Position numbers and translations under genes: made by a program
Origin: Vibrio bivalvicida
GTDB taxonomy: Bacteria; Pseudomonadota; Gammaproteobacteria; Enterobacterales; Vibrionaceae
Direction of reading: 5' to 3'
Assembly (NCBI RefSeq): GCF_001399455.2
Contig: NZ_LLEI02000019.1
Coordinates: forward strand, 1 to 64,000
Length of the DNA: 64,000 nucleotides
In this document: piece by piece, positions 18,037-27,388 of the stretch
Position numbering within the stretch: position 1 is the stretch's first letter
Layout of the letters: each line of letters starts with the position of its first letter
Notes under the pieces: generated by a model
Database searches by the model: none
Seen by the model: only the letters and a program-made list of their open reading frames with translations
Told to the model about the DNA's origin: nothing

Positions 18037-19251
18037 TTAACTGTAAATAGTGCGGTTTCTGCCAGCCTCTCTAGCTGTATAGAGTCGATCGTCAGCGATT
18101 TTAATTTGCTCATCTAAACTTGCATTGCTGTTACAAACTCCAACACTTACCGTTACTTGAATGGTATTTGAATTGTGTTTGATCATCGTTTTCTCGATTC
18201 TCACTCGGACATTTTCGATGCGAGTAATAAAATCATCAAATGGGATGTTAGACTGAATACAGAATTCTTCACCGCCAAATCTCGCGACGACTTCATCTGG
18301 AAAGTAGATCTTCAAAATGTTGGCGATTACTTTTAACGCTGCATCACCGCCATCATGACCATAAGTGTCATTGACTGCTTTGAAATGGTCGATATCAATC
18401 ATAGCGATGTTGCGATTAGTACAAGAAGCACAGGCTTGGCCGAACAAAAATCGACGATTCCAAAGCCCGGTTAGAGCGTCTTGATTGGCGAGTTTATACA
18501 GCTCTTCTGTCGCTTCTTTCATATTTAGCAATTGATGGACTCGACAGTAGAACTCTTCTTGGTTGAAAGGCTTAGTTAAAAAATCATTGGCTCCTGCCTT
18601 AAGAAACTGAGCCGTTAAGGTTTTAGAGTCACTGCCAGATAGGCCAATGATACCCAGAGCATTCTTGTCATACGTCTGGCGTATCTCTTGAATCATTGTA
18701 ATGCCATCTTTTTCAGGCATATCATGATCGGTAATGACAAAAGTAATCGATGGATCTTGGTTTAGTTTCTCAATTGCAATTTGACCATTTTCTGCTTGAG
18801 TTGTTTTTATATATTGATGCTCCAATAGTTGGGTGACATGTCTGCGAACGGTGGCCGAGTCATCAACGACAAGGGCGTGATGTTTATCGTTGTTTAGTAG
18901 TCGTTTAGCGAGAGGAATAAGATAAGCGACCGAGGCCATACTATTTTTAAGCAGATAATCTACAACGCCTTTGGCGAGAAAACGCTCTCTTACATCTTCA
19001 TTAAAGGTCGCCGTAAGGACGATGGCTTTTTGTTTATGTTCAAGAACGAAATCGATGACTTCTCCATTCTGAGCATCAGGCAAGGTATAGTCTAAAACGG
19101 CAAATCGAAACTCGCGGTGTTGCTCTAGGATGTGCTTTGCTTCAGCTAGGGTCTCGGCACTATAAACCTGACAACCGATAGCTGTTAACTGCTGCGTCAG
19201 GTAGTTTTGGTACGCACGGCTATCTTCTACAACCAGTACTTTATTGTTCAA
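18037..19251 (-). CDS. Response regulator with two receiver domains and a GGDEF domain
   Basis: A 404-residue signalling protein, REC(1-120)-REC(124-245)-GGDEF(255-404). Phosphoacceptor aspartates are Asp54 (AVLDYTLPD) and Asp175 (VITDHDMPEKDG). The active-site motif is GGEEF at 326-330, preceded by NQDALTGLWNRR, so it should make cyclic di-GMP. The RxxD inhibitory site usually found before the GG motif is missing (YFPDEVVARF), so no simple product inhibition is expected. No kinase is adjacent; the gene stands alone between nqrM and dinB. The architecture resembles PleD, but the REC domains differ and no orthology is claimed. Confidence 0.9.
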   Translation of the reverse strand: MNNKVLVVEDSRAYQNYLTQQLTAIGCQVYSAETLAEAKHILEQHREFRFAVLDYTLPDAQNGEVIDFVLEHKQKAIVLTATFNEDVRERFLAKGVVDYLLKNSMASVAYLIPLAKRLLNNDKHHALVVDDSATVRRHVTQLLEHQYIKTTQAENGQIAIEKLNQDPSITFVITDHDMPEKDGITMIQEIRQTYDKNALGIIGLSGSDSKTLTAQFLKAGANDFLTKPFNQEEFYCRVHQLLNMKEATEELYKLANQDALTGLWNRRFLFGQACASCTNRNIAMIDIDHFKAVNDTYGHDGGDAALKVIANILKIYFPDEVVARFGGEEFCIQSNIPFDDFITRIENVRVRIEKTMIKHNSNTIQVTVSVGVCNSNASLDEQIKIADDRLYTAREAGRNRTIYS

Positions 19252-19362
19252 AGTCCTGCCTCTTAATCGTCGCTATAGCTTTAATAATAAACCTATCTTT
19301 CGAGCTTGCGCGGATAATTTAGCGACAATTTTCTCTATGAGAACTTCATTATATAAATTAAA

Positions 19363-19378
19363 CTGTATCTATATACAG
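19363..19378 (+). promoter_or_regulatory. LexA (SOS) box upstream of dinB
   Basis: CTGTATCTATATACAG matches the LexA consensus CTG-N10-CAG with a near-alternating TA core. It lies 27 bp before the dinB start and so probably overlaps the promoter. Confidence 0.88.
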
Positions 19379-19404
19379 TTATTTGTAGGTTTTTATCGGT
19401 GGTG

Positions 19405-20469
19405 ATGAGCGAAAAAGTGAGAAAAATCATCCATGTCGATATGGACTGCTTTTATGCAGCGGTCGAAATGAGGGATAACCCATCCTATCGTGGGCGACCA
19501 CTTGCCGTAGGTGGGCATGAAAAACAACGTGGTGTGCTTAGTACTTGCAACTATGAGGCAAGGAAGTTTGGTATTCGTAGCGCGATGCCGACGGCGCGAG
19601 CGTTGCAGCTATGCCCTCAGTTATTAGTGGTTCCTGGTCGAATGCAAGTTTATAAACAAGTCTCCAAGCAAATTCGCGACATTTTCTCTCGCTATACTTC
19701 ACTCATTGAGCCTTTGTCTTGGGATGAAGCATATTTAGATGTGACAAACAGTACCCAGTGTCAGGGGTCGGCGACTTTGATTGCTGAAGCGATCAGAAGA
19801 GATATTTACAATGAGCTCTCACTGACGGCATCGGCTGGAATTGCTCCGGTTAAGTTTTTGGCTAAGGTTGCTTCTGATATGAACAAACCTAATGGCCAAT
19901 ATGTGATCCCACCAGATAAGGTCCAACAGGTTGTCGATAAACTGCCCTTAGAAAAAATACCGGGAGTAGGGAGAGTCAGTCTAGAGAAATTGCACCAGTC
20001 TGGTTTTTTTACCTGTGAGGATATTAAGAACAGTAATTACCGCGAGCTGTTGCTGAAGTTCGGTCGTTTAGGAGCTTCTTTATGGAATAAGAGCCATGGA
20101 GTGGATAATCGTGAGGTGGTGATTGAACGAGAGCGAAAATCAGTCGGTGTAGAGAGAACCTTTAGCCAAAACATTTCTTCTTTTCAGGAGTGTTGGCAAG
20201 TAATAGAAGAAAAGCTCTTTCCTGAACTGGAAAAACGATTGCAAAAGGTCTCTCCTGATAAGGCAATCATCAAGCAAGGAATCAAACTCAAATTCGCTGA
20301 TTTCCAGTTAACCACGATTGAACATATTCACCCGTACCTTGAACTGGAATATTTTAAGCAGTTATTGAGTGATATTTTGAAGCGCCAACAGGGCAGAGAG
20401 ATCCGGCTGTTGGGGTTAAATGTTATGCTTAAACCGGAAGAACAGGCGAAACAACTCAGCTTCTTTTAA
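19405..20469 (+). CDS. dinB: DNA polymerase IV
   Basis: A 354-residue Y-family translesion polymerase. Catalytic carboxylates are in VDMDCFYAAVE (Asp12) and in SWDEAYLD (about 106-113); the helix-hairpin-helix region is KIPGVGRVSLEKLHQSGF; and the C-terminal QLSFF is a sliding-clamp binding motif. A LexA box directly upstream puts it under SOS control. The start is uncertain: GTG GTG ATG occur in a row at 19399-19407, and I chose the ATG. Its stop codon overlaps the stop of the convergent recQ-like gene by three bases, with no terminator between. Confidence 0.95.
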   Translation: MSEKVRKIIHVDMDCFYAAVEMRDNPSYRGRPLAVGGHEKQRGVLSTCNYEARKFGIRSAMPTARALQLCPQLLVVPGRMQVYKQVSKQIRDIFSRYTSLIEPLSWDEAYLDVTNSTQCQGSATLIAEAIRRDIYNELSLTASAGIAPVKFLAKVASDMNKPNGQYVIPPDKVQQVVDKLPLEKIPGVGRVSLEKLHQSGFFTCEDIKNSNYRELLLKFGRLGASLWNKSHGVDNREVVIERERKSVGVERTFSQNISSFQECWQVIEEKLFPELEKRLQKVSPDKAIIKQGIKLKFADFQLTTIEHIHPYLELEYFKQLLSDILKRQQGREIRLLGLNVMLKPEEQAKQLSFF

Positions 20470-22403
20470 TTGCCTAAATGATCAATTTGCTCTAGTACTT
20501 GGGCAAATGGGGTCGACTCTAGCTGTGCAAATCCAGATAAAGAACGCGCTTTGATCTTAGTAAATTTAGGTGTAGCGATGCCGCACAAGAATTTAGCTTG
20601 CAGATGTAGTGAGAGGTTTTCTCCTGCTTTATGATTGAGTTCATTTAACCAGTTAGAAAGTTGCTCGTTGTTGTGCAGCTCTACGTTTGGTTGAGGAAGA
20701 ATCGCTTTATCGCCACGGCAAACACTACAGTGACCACATCGAGATGGTGCGTTATAGTCAGCGAAATAGCGTGCTAGTTCAGAACTTAAGCATTGCTCTG
20801 ACTGAAAGTAACTAAGCAGGTTGTGAATCCGTTTCACATCGCTATTTTCTTTTTCTTTAAACAATGACCACAAGCTTTGAGATAACTCCGCAATGTTCTG
20901 CGTCGGTGTAATCACTTTATACACCTCTGTCATGAGTTTGCTTTCAAGCTCAATCCAGCCTTTTTCATTAAAATAATCGAGAGCAGCAACGGCTCTTTGA
21001 CGTTCACCTTGGAAATGATTCAACAATGAGTCGAAATCGACCTGACACCACACTTTGGCTTGGCTTGAGCAATCAAACAGAGCGGATACAAATTGCTGAC
21101 GAGCTGGATCAAACTGATTGATGATAAATTGCTTGTCTTTGATAAATTTGAATCGATAATCGGCAAAGTAACTGAACTTGGCTTGTATAACACCAGCCAT
21201 CTCCATATAAACCAACAGCGTTTTTAATGGCAGTTGACGAATATTGGTTTCCGCAGACAATCTTGAAAGTACCACTTCCCACTGTGGACTATTGTTTAGT
21301 GCTTGTTCGAGTACAGAGTGAATATCGCCTAATTCAGGAGTATCGCCATAGACAAAGTTTTCTAACGTGCTGAGGCCGTTTTGATTGGCGAGCAAAATAC
21401 ACTGAGACTGCTTGCCATCTCGACCAGCTCGACCAATTTCTTGAGCATAGTTCTCGATAGATTTTGGCAGGTCAAAGTGGACGACACGGCGAATATCTGA
21501 TTTATCGACGCCCATGCCGAATGCAATGGTAGCGACAATGCAGTCAATTTCTCCATGCATAAACTGATCTTGGATGGATTCACGAATATTAGGCTTCATA
21601 CCTGCATGGTAAGCTTGCGCATTGATCCCCCCTTTGCGCAGAACTTTAGCCACAGACTCGGCTGTTTGTTGGAGAGTCACATAGACAACTGTGGGAGCTG
21701 TCGGAGTGGGACGAAGAAGGTCTAGTAATCCGTCGGCTTTGTTGTCTTCTTCACACGGAATAACGCTTATATCTAGGTTGGAACGATAGAAACCTGTGAC
21801 AACAAGGTCTTCGCTAGCGATGGAAAACTTCTCACTCATGTCTTTGATAACGGCTTGAGTGGCTGTCGCTGTGAGTAGTAGAGCTTGCGGGATATTGAAC
21901 TCTTTAAGATATTGAGGAAGTTTTAAGTAATCGGGGCGAAAGTTGTGCCCCCATTCTGAGATACAGTGTGCCTCATCAACAACCAGTAGAGACATAGGAA
22001 CTTGCGATATGAATTGGCGGAAACGTTCGTTTTTTAATCTTTCTACTGAGATCATCAGTATTTTGACTTCACCACACCGGACTCGCTCCATTACTTGCTG
22101 AGTTTCTTCGCGAGTTTGGCTTGAATCTATCGAAGCGGCAGCGATGTTTTTGCTGTGTAAAAAAGCGAGCTGATCTTTCATCAACGCGAGAAGAGGAGAG
22201 ACCACCAAAGTCAGGTGTGGCAAAAGGATTGCGGGTAGCTGATAGCACAAAGACTTACCTGACCCGGTTGGAAAAATAGCGGCGCAAGAACGACCTTCAA
22301 GAATCGTTTCAATTGCTTGTTGCTGACCTAACCTTAGGTGATTAAATCCAAAAGTTTGCCCAAGTGTTTGTTCCACTATGGGTTGATGAGTGGACGTGTT
22401 CAT
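20466..22403 (-). CDS. RecQ-family ATP-dependent DNA helicase
   Basis: A 645-residue superfamily 2 helicase. Walker A is FPTGSGKS (Lys50), the Walker B box is DEAH at 143-146 followed by CISEWGH, and the helicase C-terminal motifs QEIGRAGRDGK are intact. Unlike E. coli RecQ, the zinc cysteines (CLSSELARYF... CGHCSVC) lie near residue 555, after an insert-like winged-helix region, and there is no recognisable HRDC domain. It is therefore a RecQ paralogue rather than the standard recQ gene. The start at 22403 was chosen because the longer reading (to 22616) is unlike any family member and runs through the divergent gene's promoter. Confidence 0.88.
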   Translation of the reverse strand: MNTSTHQPIVEQTLGQTFGFNHLRLGQQQAIETILEGRSCAAIFPTGSGKSLCYQLPAILLPHLTLVVSPLLALMKDQLAFLHSKNIAAASIDSSQTREETQQVMERVRCGEVKILMISVERLKNERFRQFISQVPMSLLVVDEAHCISEWGHNFRPDYLKLPQYLKEFNIPQALLLTATATQAVIKDMSEKFSIASEDLVVTGFYRSNLDISVIPCEEDNKADGLLDLLRPTPTAPTVVYVTLQQTAESVAKVLRKGGINAQAYHAGMKPNIRESIQDQFMHGEIDCIVATIAFGMGVDKSDIRRVVHFDLPKSIENYAQEIGRAGRDGKQSQCILLANQNGLSTLENFVYGDTPELGDIHSVLEQALNNSPQWEVVLSRLSAETNIRQLPLKTLLVYMEMAGVIQAKFSYFADYRFKFIKDKQFIINQFDPARQQFVSALFDCSSQAKVWCQVDFDSLLNHFQGERQRAVAALDYFNEKGWIELESKLMTEVYKVITPTQNIAELSQSLWSLFKEKENSDVKRIHNLLSYFQSEQCLSSELARYFADYNAPSRCGHCSVCRGDKAILPQPNVELHNNEQLSNWLNELNHKAGENLSLHLQAKFLCGIATPKFTKIKARSLSGFAQLESTPFAQVLEQIDHLGN

Positions 22404-22482
22404 AAGGCCATTCCCGCTATTCTCTTCTGCTGTAGTCACGGGTATTCTAAAGGTAATTACAACAAAGGAATATGATATTAGT

Positions 22483-22959
22483 ATGAATAAACTGGAGCTG
22501 TGGCAATTAATTCTCTCCCAATTGCAGAGTAAATTAGACATTGCAGTCAGTTCTGCGCAAAGGGCGATCGAGTCTGCGACCGATGAAGAGACGGTTCCTG
22601 AACACAAGTATGACACGTTGGCGCTCGAAGCTTCGTATTTGGCACATGGGCAAGCGATACGCGTTCAAGAGTGTGAGCAAGAAATTCAGATCATGAACAA
22701 TTTAGTGTTGCCGCATGAGCCACAAGTCGTTGGACTGGGTTGCTTAGTTTCATTGCTCGACCTTGATGACCATCGCCATTGGTTCTTTTTATCGCCGTGT
22801 GCTGGTGGACTAAAGGTGGCAGCTAAAGAGCATGTTGTCGTGCTGGTTACGTTTGAATCCCCACTTGGTCAGGCTTTAAAGTCTAAGTGTGTCAGTGATG
22901 AAGTCAGCTATAAAATTGGTGAAATCGAACATAGCTACGAGATAGAAACCATTAGCTGA
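22483..22959 (+). CDS. GreA/GreB C-terminal-domain protein
   Basis: A 158-residue protein. Residues 1-75 form a predicted helical hairpin with YDTLALEASYLAHGQA, reminiscent of the Gre N-terminal coiled coil. Residues 80-158 look like the FKBP-like C-terminal domain of GreA/GreB, including FESPLGQALKSKCVSDEVSYKIG against the usual TPIGKAL...GDEV. Gre factors insert their coiled coil into the RNA polymerase secondary channel to restart stalled complexes; whether this protein does so or competes there, as Gfh/Rnk proteins do, is unknown. The ATG at 22483 follows AAAGGA. It is divergent from the RecQ paralogue. Confidence 0.7.
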   Translation: MNKLELWQLILSQLQSKLDIAVSSAQRAIESATDEETVPEHKYDTLALEASYLAHGQAIRVQECEQEIQIMNNLVLPHEPQVVGLGCLVSLLDLDDHRHWFFLSPCAGGLKVAAKEHVVVLVTFESPLGQALKSKCVSDEVSYKIGEIEHSYEIETIS

Positions 22960-23014
22960 CAAACTAAAAAACAACTTTGCTATGCTAACAGTCAATGAAT
23001 TGAGTGGGATGACA

Positions 23015-23758
23015 ATGAAAAAGGTATTATTTGTTTTACCTCTGTTGCTTTCAAGCCACGTTTACGCGGCACAATGTAAAGTGGATTTAAAGAATGAGAT
23101 TCATCTCAATGGTGAACGCTTGGAAATTTTACAAAACAGTGGTGAGAGAGCAGTTTTCGACGCTGGTAACAACTTATTGATTCATGGTGAGAAAATTGAG
23201 CTTGATGGTGACCAGCAACAAGCAATTGCGCAATATCGTGAAAGCTTGAATGATTATTTGCCGCGTGCAAAAAAGATTGCTCAGGATGGTTTAGCCCTTG
23301 CTAATGACATTATCGATGATGTGGCGGTAAGTTTTGATGCGCCAGAAGCGTTCGATAGCGTTAAACAATCAATGACGCAATTCTATGCTGATATTGAAGC
23401 GCGCTACTACAACAATGGCGATCTTGTGCTGCCAGCAAATAGCTTTGGTTCACTGAGTGAAACATGGGCTGAAGATTTCGAAAAAGCGAAAGCACTGTTC
23501 AACGAAGAGTTTATTACTAGCGCATTCAATGCGATGTCTGAAAAGATGAAAGCTGAGGGTGGCTTAAACTTAACTGAAATGGCGAACTCAATGAGTGAGC
23601 TAAAAGAGCGTATTGCGGAGCGATTAAAGCAACACGCAGTTGAGGTTGAGCAGCAGAGTGAAGAATTCTGTGATTCTCTTGAACAAATGGCGGAACAAGA
23701 GCAGCAACTGCATAAGAAAATCCCTCAGCTCAAGGATTATCAGATTTTCACTATCTAG
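23015..23758 (+). CDS. yggN: YggN-like (DUF2884) secreted protein
   Basis: A 247-residue exported protein of unknown function. It has a Sec signal peptide (KKVLFVLPLLLSSHVYA before AQCKVDL) and a DUF2884 body with a conserved N-terminal strand region followed by long amphipathic helices, the last one rich in Glu and Gln (about 200-245). Two cysteines (near the mature N-terminus and in EEFCDSL) could form a disulfide. A second ATG at 23009 is possible; 23015 has the better spaced GAGTGG RBS. It follows the GreA-like gene by 55 bp and may share its transcript. Confidence 0.78.
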   Translation: MKKVLFVLPLLLSSHVYAAQCKVDLKNEIHLNGERLEILQNSGERAVFDAGNNLLIHGEKIELDGDQQQAIAQYRESLNDYLPRAKKIAQDGLALANDIIDDVAVSFDAPEAFDSVKQSMTQFYADIEARYYNNGDLVLPANSFGSLSETWAEDFEKAKALFNEEFITSAFNAMSEKMKAEGGLNLTEMANSMSELKERIAERLKQHAVEVEQQSEEFCDSLEQMAEQEQQLHKKIPQLKDYQIFTI

Positions 23759-23783
23759 GTAATGATTGCTCAAGGAATTCGAT

Positions 23784-23815
23784 CATAGAAAAGAGCGGCT
23801 ATGTCGCTCTCTATG
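23784..23815 (+). terminator. Hairpin downstream of yggN
   Basis: CATAG-AAA-AGAGCG, a 7-base loop, then CGCTCT-CTATG form an 11-bp bulged stem. There is no T run, so it may be a processing or Rho-linked structure rather than an intrinsic terminator. Confidence 0.45.
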
Positions 23816-23973
23816 AAGCGAAACAAAGTGATAGAAATCAAACTAAGATTAGTCTCCATTCAGTGAAACTGACCTGTAAACCTGAATTTTCAAGTTAAAC
23901 AGGCTGCTAATTAATCATTTTCATTCCTCTATAAACCATTTTTATTGTCAATGATGGTGTTTTGTATTAATGT

Positions 23974-23987
23974 ACTAGCTAACTAGT
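23974..23987. promoter_or_regulatory. Inverted repeat ACTAG-CTAA-CTAGT before the NSS transporter
   Basis: A small symmetric site 22 bp upstream of the start codon; a possible operator or RNA stem. No known regulator was matched. Confidence 0.3.
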
Positions 23988-24009
23988 TCATTGGTGCAAT
24001 TTAAATGGT

Positions 24010-25374
24010 ATGGCACAAGTAGACAATTCTCAATCTCGCGAACACTTTGGTTCTCGTCTCGGGTTTATTCTTGCCGCAGCAGGCGCTGCGGTTGGCTTAG
24101 GCAATATATGGGGTTTCCCTACTCAAGCGGCAAGCAACGGTGGTGGTGCCTTCCTGCTTGTTTATTTGGTGATGATCCTAGTGGTCGCTTTTCCTATGTT
24201 GGTCGTTGAAATGGCGATAGGTCGTCATGGTCAGGCTAACCCTGTTGATAGTATGCGATCTTTAACGGCTAATCCGGCAGGAAAAAGAGTCGGTGCCGCC
24301 GTTGGTTGGATTGGCTTGACTGTGCCAAGTGCCGTGCTTGCTTTCTACAGTATCGTCGGCGGTTGGTTGATTTGCTTTTTGCTTGGTGCCATTACCGATG
24401 TTTTAGGTATGGAAGCCGCGACTGCTTGGTTTAAAGGCTTTAGTGTCGAGCGTAATCTGTTCGGTACGATTACTTTTTACATTCTCACTGTGCTTATTGT
24501 TCAAGGTGGCGTTAAACAGGGGATTGAAAAGTGGTCTACTCGATTGATGCCAGCGCTATTTGTCTTGTTTGCTCTGCTATTCATCTACATCATGACGCAA
24601 AATGGTGCGATGGAAGGCTTGAAGCACTACTTGATTCCAGATTTTGAAAAAGTGATGGATCGTAAACTGATCTTAGCGGCGATGGGGCAGGGCTTCTTCT
24701 CGCTAACTATCGGTGGTTGTTCGATGCTGATCTATGGTTCTTATCTAAGCAAAAAAGAGAATCTGCCTAAGATGGCAATGAACGTCACCTTAGTGGATAC
24801 CGCAGTCGCCTTTATTGCAGGCCTTGTTGTTATGCCTGCTATGTTTGTCGCGATGCAAAAAGGGGTACAGATTTACGCGGAGGATGGCTCACTGCTTAGC
24901 TCAGATACCCTAGTGTTTACTGTATTACCGCTAATGTTCGATAGCTTAGGCTTGCTCGGCCAGTTGTTCGCGATTGTATTCTTTTTACTACTAACCATTG
25001 CCGCACTAACATCATCTATCTCTATGCTGGAGTGTCCGGTTGCTTTAGTGAGTGAGCGCTTTAATACCAAGAGAATACCAACAAGCTGGGTGCTAGGTAG
25101 TTTTATTGCACTGTTCAGTGTGGTGATTGTCTACAACTTTACGGCTATGTTTGGTTTGGTGGCGATGGTAGCAACCCAATACCTTCAGCCAGCAGCAGCA
25201 CTGTTATTCTGCCTATTTGGCGGTTGGGTATGGAATCGTCACTCTAAGATTAAAGAGCTAGAGCAAGGCTGTCCCGAATTTACTCAAGGCTGGTTTGGCA
25301 AACTGTGGCCTGCCTACGTGAAGTTCGTATGTCCTATCTTAGTCGCCACAGTGATTTGGGCCTCTTTTGGATAA
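24010..25374 (+). CDS. Sodium-dependent transporter, NSS (SNF) family
   Basis: A 454-residue inner-membrane symporter, LeuT-like. The N-terminal FGSRLGFILAAAGAAVGLGNIWGFP is the family signature and includes the unwound TM1 region that binds Na+ and substrate. Roughly 11-12 hydrophobic helices follow. Family members take up amino acids or related solutes with sodium; the substrate cannot be told from sequence. The Nqr pump encoded nearby supplies the gradient. It is monocistronic with a strong terminator. The RBS is poor, so the start is moderately certain. Confidence 0.9.
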   Translation: MAQVDNSQSREHFGSRLGFILAAAGAAVGLGNIWGFPTQAASNGGGAFLLVYLVMILVVAFPMLVVEMAIGRHGQANPVDSMRSLTANPAGKRVGAAVGWIGLTVPSAVLAFYSIVGGWLICFLLGAITDVLGMEAATAWFKGFSVERNLFGTITFYILTVLIVQGGVKQGIEKWSTRLMPALFVLFALLFIYIMTQNGAMEGLKHYLIPDFEKVMDRKLILAAMGQGFFSLTIGGCSMLIYGSYLSKKENLPKMAMNVTLVDTAVAFIAGLVVMPAMFVAMQKGVQIYAEDGSLLSSDTLVFTVLPLMFDSLGLLGQLFAIVFFLLLTIAALTSSISMLECPVALVSERFNTKRIPTSWVLGSFIALFSVVIVYNFTAMFGLVAMVATQYLQPAAALLFCLFGGWVWNRHSKIKELEQGCPEFTQGWFGKLWPAYVKFVCPILVATVIWASFG

Positions 25375-25388
25375 ACGAATAAATAAGA

Positions 25389-25417
25389 TAGCCCGCAAAA
25401 ATGCGGGCTATTTTTTT
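25389..25417. terminator. Terminator after the NSS transporter
   Basis: TAGCCCGCA pairs with TGCGGGCTA around AAAA, followed by T7. It lies just before the convergent AstE-like gene. Confidence 0.93.
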
Positions 25418-25431
25418 ACTCAATACCCAGA

Positions 25432-26496
25432 CTAAGACGGAGAGTTGATCTGACCTGTGGTTAAGGGCTCCAAATCAGCATCGATCACTTCTTCGATAAA
25501 CTCTTCAACCACCTGCTCAACTTCTTGATCGTCTTGTTCAAAGTAAGCCAAATGGAAGATGGCGTCACCTTCGTTAACCAAAGGTAAAGTTTGCTGACCG
25601 ATAACAATCCCGCCTTTGCGAGCGGTGAGTTCTATCTCACTGTGGCCTAACGGCGCACTGATGTAAGCCAGCACCTGACCTTTTTCTACTTTTTCGCCTA
25701 ACGTCACCACAGTTCGAAGAATGCCGTCACTTTCCGCGCGCAACCAGCTGGTGGACTTAGCGATCATCGGTGTTGGCAACTTTTTGCGACTTGAACGCAG
25801 CATACCAATTGCCTGCATGACACGCTGAACCCCGATGAAGCCCGCACTGATACAAATAGGCTCAAACCTTAGCGCTTCTCCCGCTTCATAGGTTAAAACC
25901 GGAATGCCCAGGCGTTCAGCCTCGCTACGCAGAGAGCCGTCTCGTAGTGGAGCATCAACGATCACTGGCGTAGCGAACGCCTGAGCAATACGAAGTGTTC
26001 CTGGATTACTTAAATCTGCGCGAATCTGTGGCAGGTTGGTGCGGTGAATTGCACCTGTGTGTAAATCCAAAATGTAGTCACAGCGCTTAGCGACCTGAGA
26101 GAAAAAGGTGTTTGCCATGCGTGAAGCAAGCGATCCTTTTTCACTACCTGGGAAGCAGCGGTTCAAGTCTCGTCTATCTGGCAGATAACGCGATTTATGA
26201 ATAAAGCCGAATACGTTAACAATGGATACAGCAATGAAGGTGCCTTTGAGCTTGTTAGCATCAAGAGTGTTGATTAACTGTCTAACAATCTCAACGCCGT
26301 TAAGCTCATCACCATGAATTGCTGCGTTGACCATAAGAACGGGCCCAGCTTGTTTTCCGTTTATGATCTCGACCGGGATCGATAAGGGTGAATGGGTGTA
26401 AAGCTTTGCCGCTTCTAACTCAATCACCATACGCTCTCCCGGCGGGATAGACTCGCCGAGAAATTCGAATGCGCTATTCTTTTTAGCCTTTGCCAC
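25432..26496 (-). CDS. AstE/aspartoacylase-family metallo-deacylase
   Basis: A 354-residue zinc carboxypeptidase-like protein of the succinylglutamate desuccinylase/aspartoacylase family. Metal ligands are visible as HGDELNGVE (His, Glu) and LDLHTG (His); RDLNRCFPG is the substrate-arginine region. The C-terminal ~90 residues have a barrel-sandwich look, followed by an acidic tail rich in Glu. It is the last gene of the protease-rimK-deacylase operon. I chose the GTG at 26496, with AAAGGA eight to nine bases upstream, which overlaps the rimK end by 14 bases; ATG codons further up (26544) would overlap more. The substrate is unknown; removal of acyl or glutamyl tags is a guess from context. 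Confidence 0.8.
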   Translation of the reverse strand: MAKAKKNSAFEFLGESIPPGERMVIELEAAKLYTHSPLSIPVEIINGKQAGPVLMVNAAIHGDELNGVEIVRQLINTLDANKLKGTFIAVSIVNVFGFIHKSRYLPDRRDLNRCFPGSEKGSLASRMANTFFSQVAKRCDYILDLHTGAIHRTNLPQIRADLSNPGTLRIAQAFATPVIVDAPLRDGSLRSEAERLGIPVLTYEAGEALRFEPICISAGFIGVQRVMQAIGMLRSSRKKLPTPMIAKSTSWLRAESDGILRTVVTLGEKVEKGQVLAYISAPLGHSEIELTARKGGIVIGQQTLPLVNEGDAIFHLAYFEQDDQEVEQVVEEFIEEVIDADLEPLTTGQINSPS

Positions 26497-27388
26497 GAGT
26501 TTTAGTCCTTTTGCTTGCCGCATTTTTCTCAATAAATTCGACAATCATTCCAGCAATGTCTTTACCAGTTGCGGCCTCAATACCTTCAAGACCTGGAGAT
26601 GAGTTTACTTCCATGACTAATGGACCGCGTTCTGATCTTAGTAGATCAACCCCGGCCACATTTAGACCCATTATTTTCGCAGCCGCGACCGCAGTGCGTC
26701 GCTCTTCTGGAGTAATCTTAATTAACGATGCGCTGCCACCACGGTGGAGGTTAGAGCGAAACTCGCCTTCTGCACCTTGACGCTTCATCGCAGCGATCAC
26801 TTTGTCGCCAATCACAAAGCAACGAATATCAGCACCTCCCGCTTCTTTAATGTATTCCTGAACCATGATATTGGCTTTCAGGCCCATAAAGGCTTCAACA
26901 ACACTTTCTGCGGCCTTACGAGTTTCAGCCAGTACCACGCCGATACCTTGGGTCCCTTCTAGTAACTTAATAACAACTGGCGCACCGCCAACCATTTCAA
27001 GCAGGTCTTTCACGTCATCAGGTTTACTGGCAAAGCCAGTGATTGGCATGCCGATACCCTTGCGAGATAGCAGTTGCATGGAGCGTAACTTATCGCGAGA
27101 GCGAGTGATGGCTACCGACTCGTTAACTGGGTAAACGCCCATCATTTCAAATTGACGCAGTACCGCTGTGCCATAGAAAGTGACAGAAGCGCCAATGCGA
27201 GGAATGATGGCATCGAAACCAGACAGTTCTTCACCTTTAAAGTGAATTTCAGGTTTGTCTGAGTTGATGTTCATGTAGCAACGAAGTGCATCGATGACTT
27301 TTACCTCATGACCACGGTTTTTTGCCGCTTCAATCAAACGCTTGGTTGAGTACAAGCTAGCGTTACGAGATAAAATACCAATTTTCAT
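26483..27388 (-). CDS. rimK: RimK, ATP-grasp alpha-L-glutamate ligase
   Basis: A 301-residue ATP-grasp enzyme (E. coli 300). RimK adds glutamates to the C-terminus of ribosomal protein S6 and can make poly-alpha-glutamate. The ATP-grasp lysine and glycine loop are in [16 protein letters not shown], the adenine-binding segment is IMVQEYI, and the Mg ligands lie in [14 protein letters not shown]. Its ATG overlaps the stop of the upstream aspartic protease gene by one base, and the downstream deacylase starts inside its end. A tight protease-ligase-deacylase arrangement is related to, but not the same order as, the Pseudomonas rimABK operon. Confidence 0.95.
   Translation of the reverse strand: MKIGILSRNASLYSTKRLIEAAKNRGHEVKVIDALRCYMNINSDKPEIHFKGEELSGFDAIIPRIGASVTFYGTAVLRQFEMMGVYPVNESVAITRSRDKLRSMQLLSRKGIGMPITGFASKPDDVKDLLEMVGGAPVVIKLLEGTQGIGVVLAETRKAAESVVEAFMGLKANIMVQEYIKEAGGADIRCFVIGDKVIAAMKRQGAEGEFRSNLHRGGSASLIKITPEERRTAVAAAKIMGLNVAGVDLLRSERGPLVMEVNSSPGLEGIEAATGKDIAGMIVEFIEKNAASKRTKTRGKG

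Noticed and set aside
20466..22616. 71-residue N-terminal extension of the RecQ-family helicase
   Set aside because: The extension has no family similarity, contains a hydrophobic stretch unlike helicases, and runs through the start region of the divergent gene. The ATG at 22403 fits the family.
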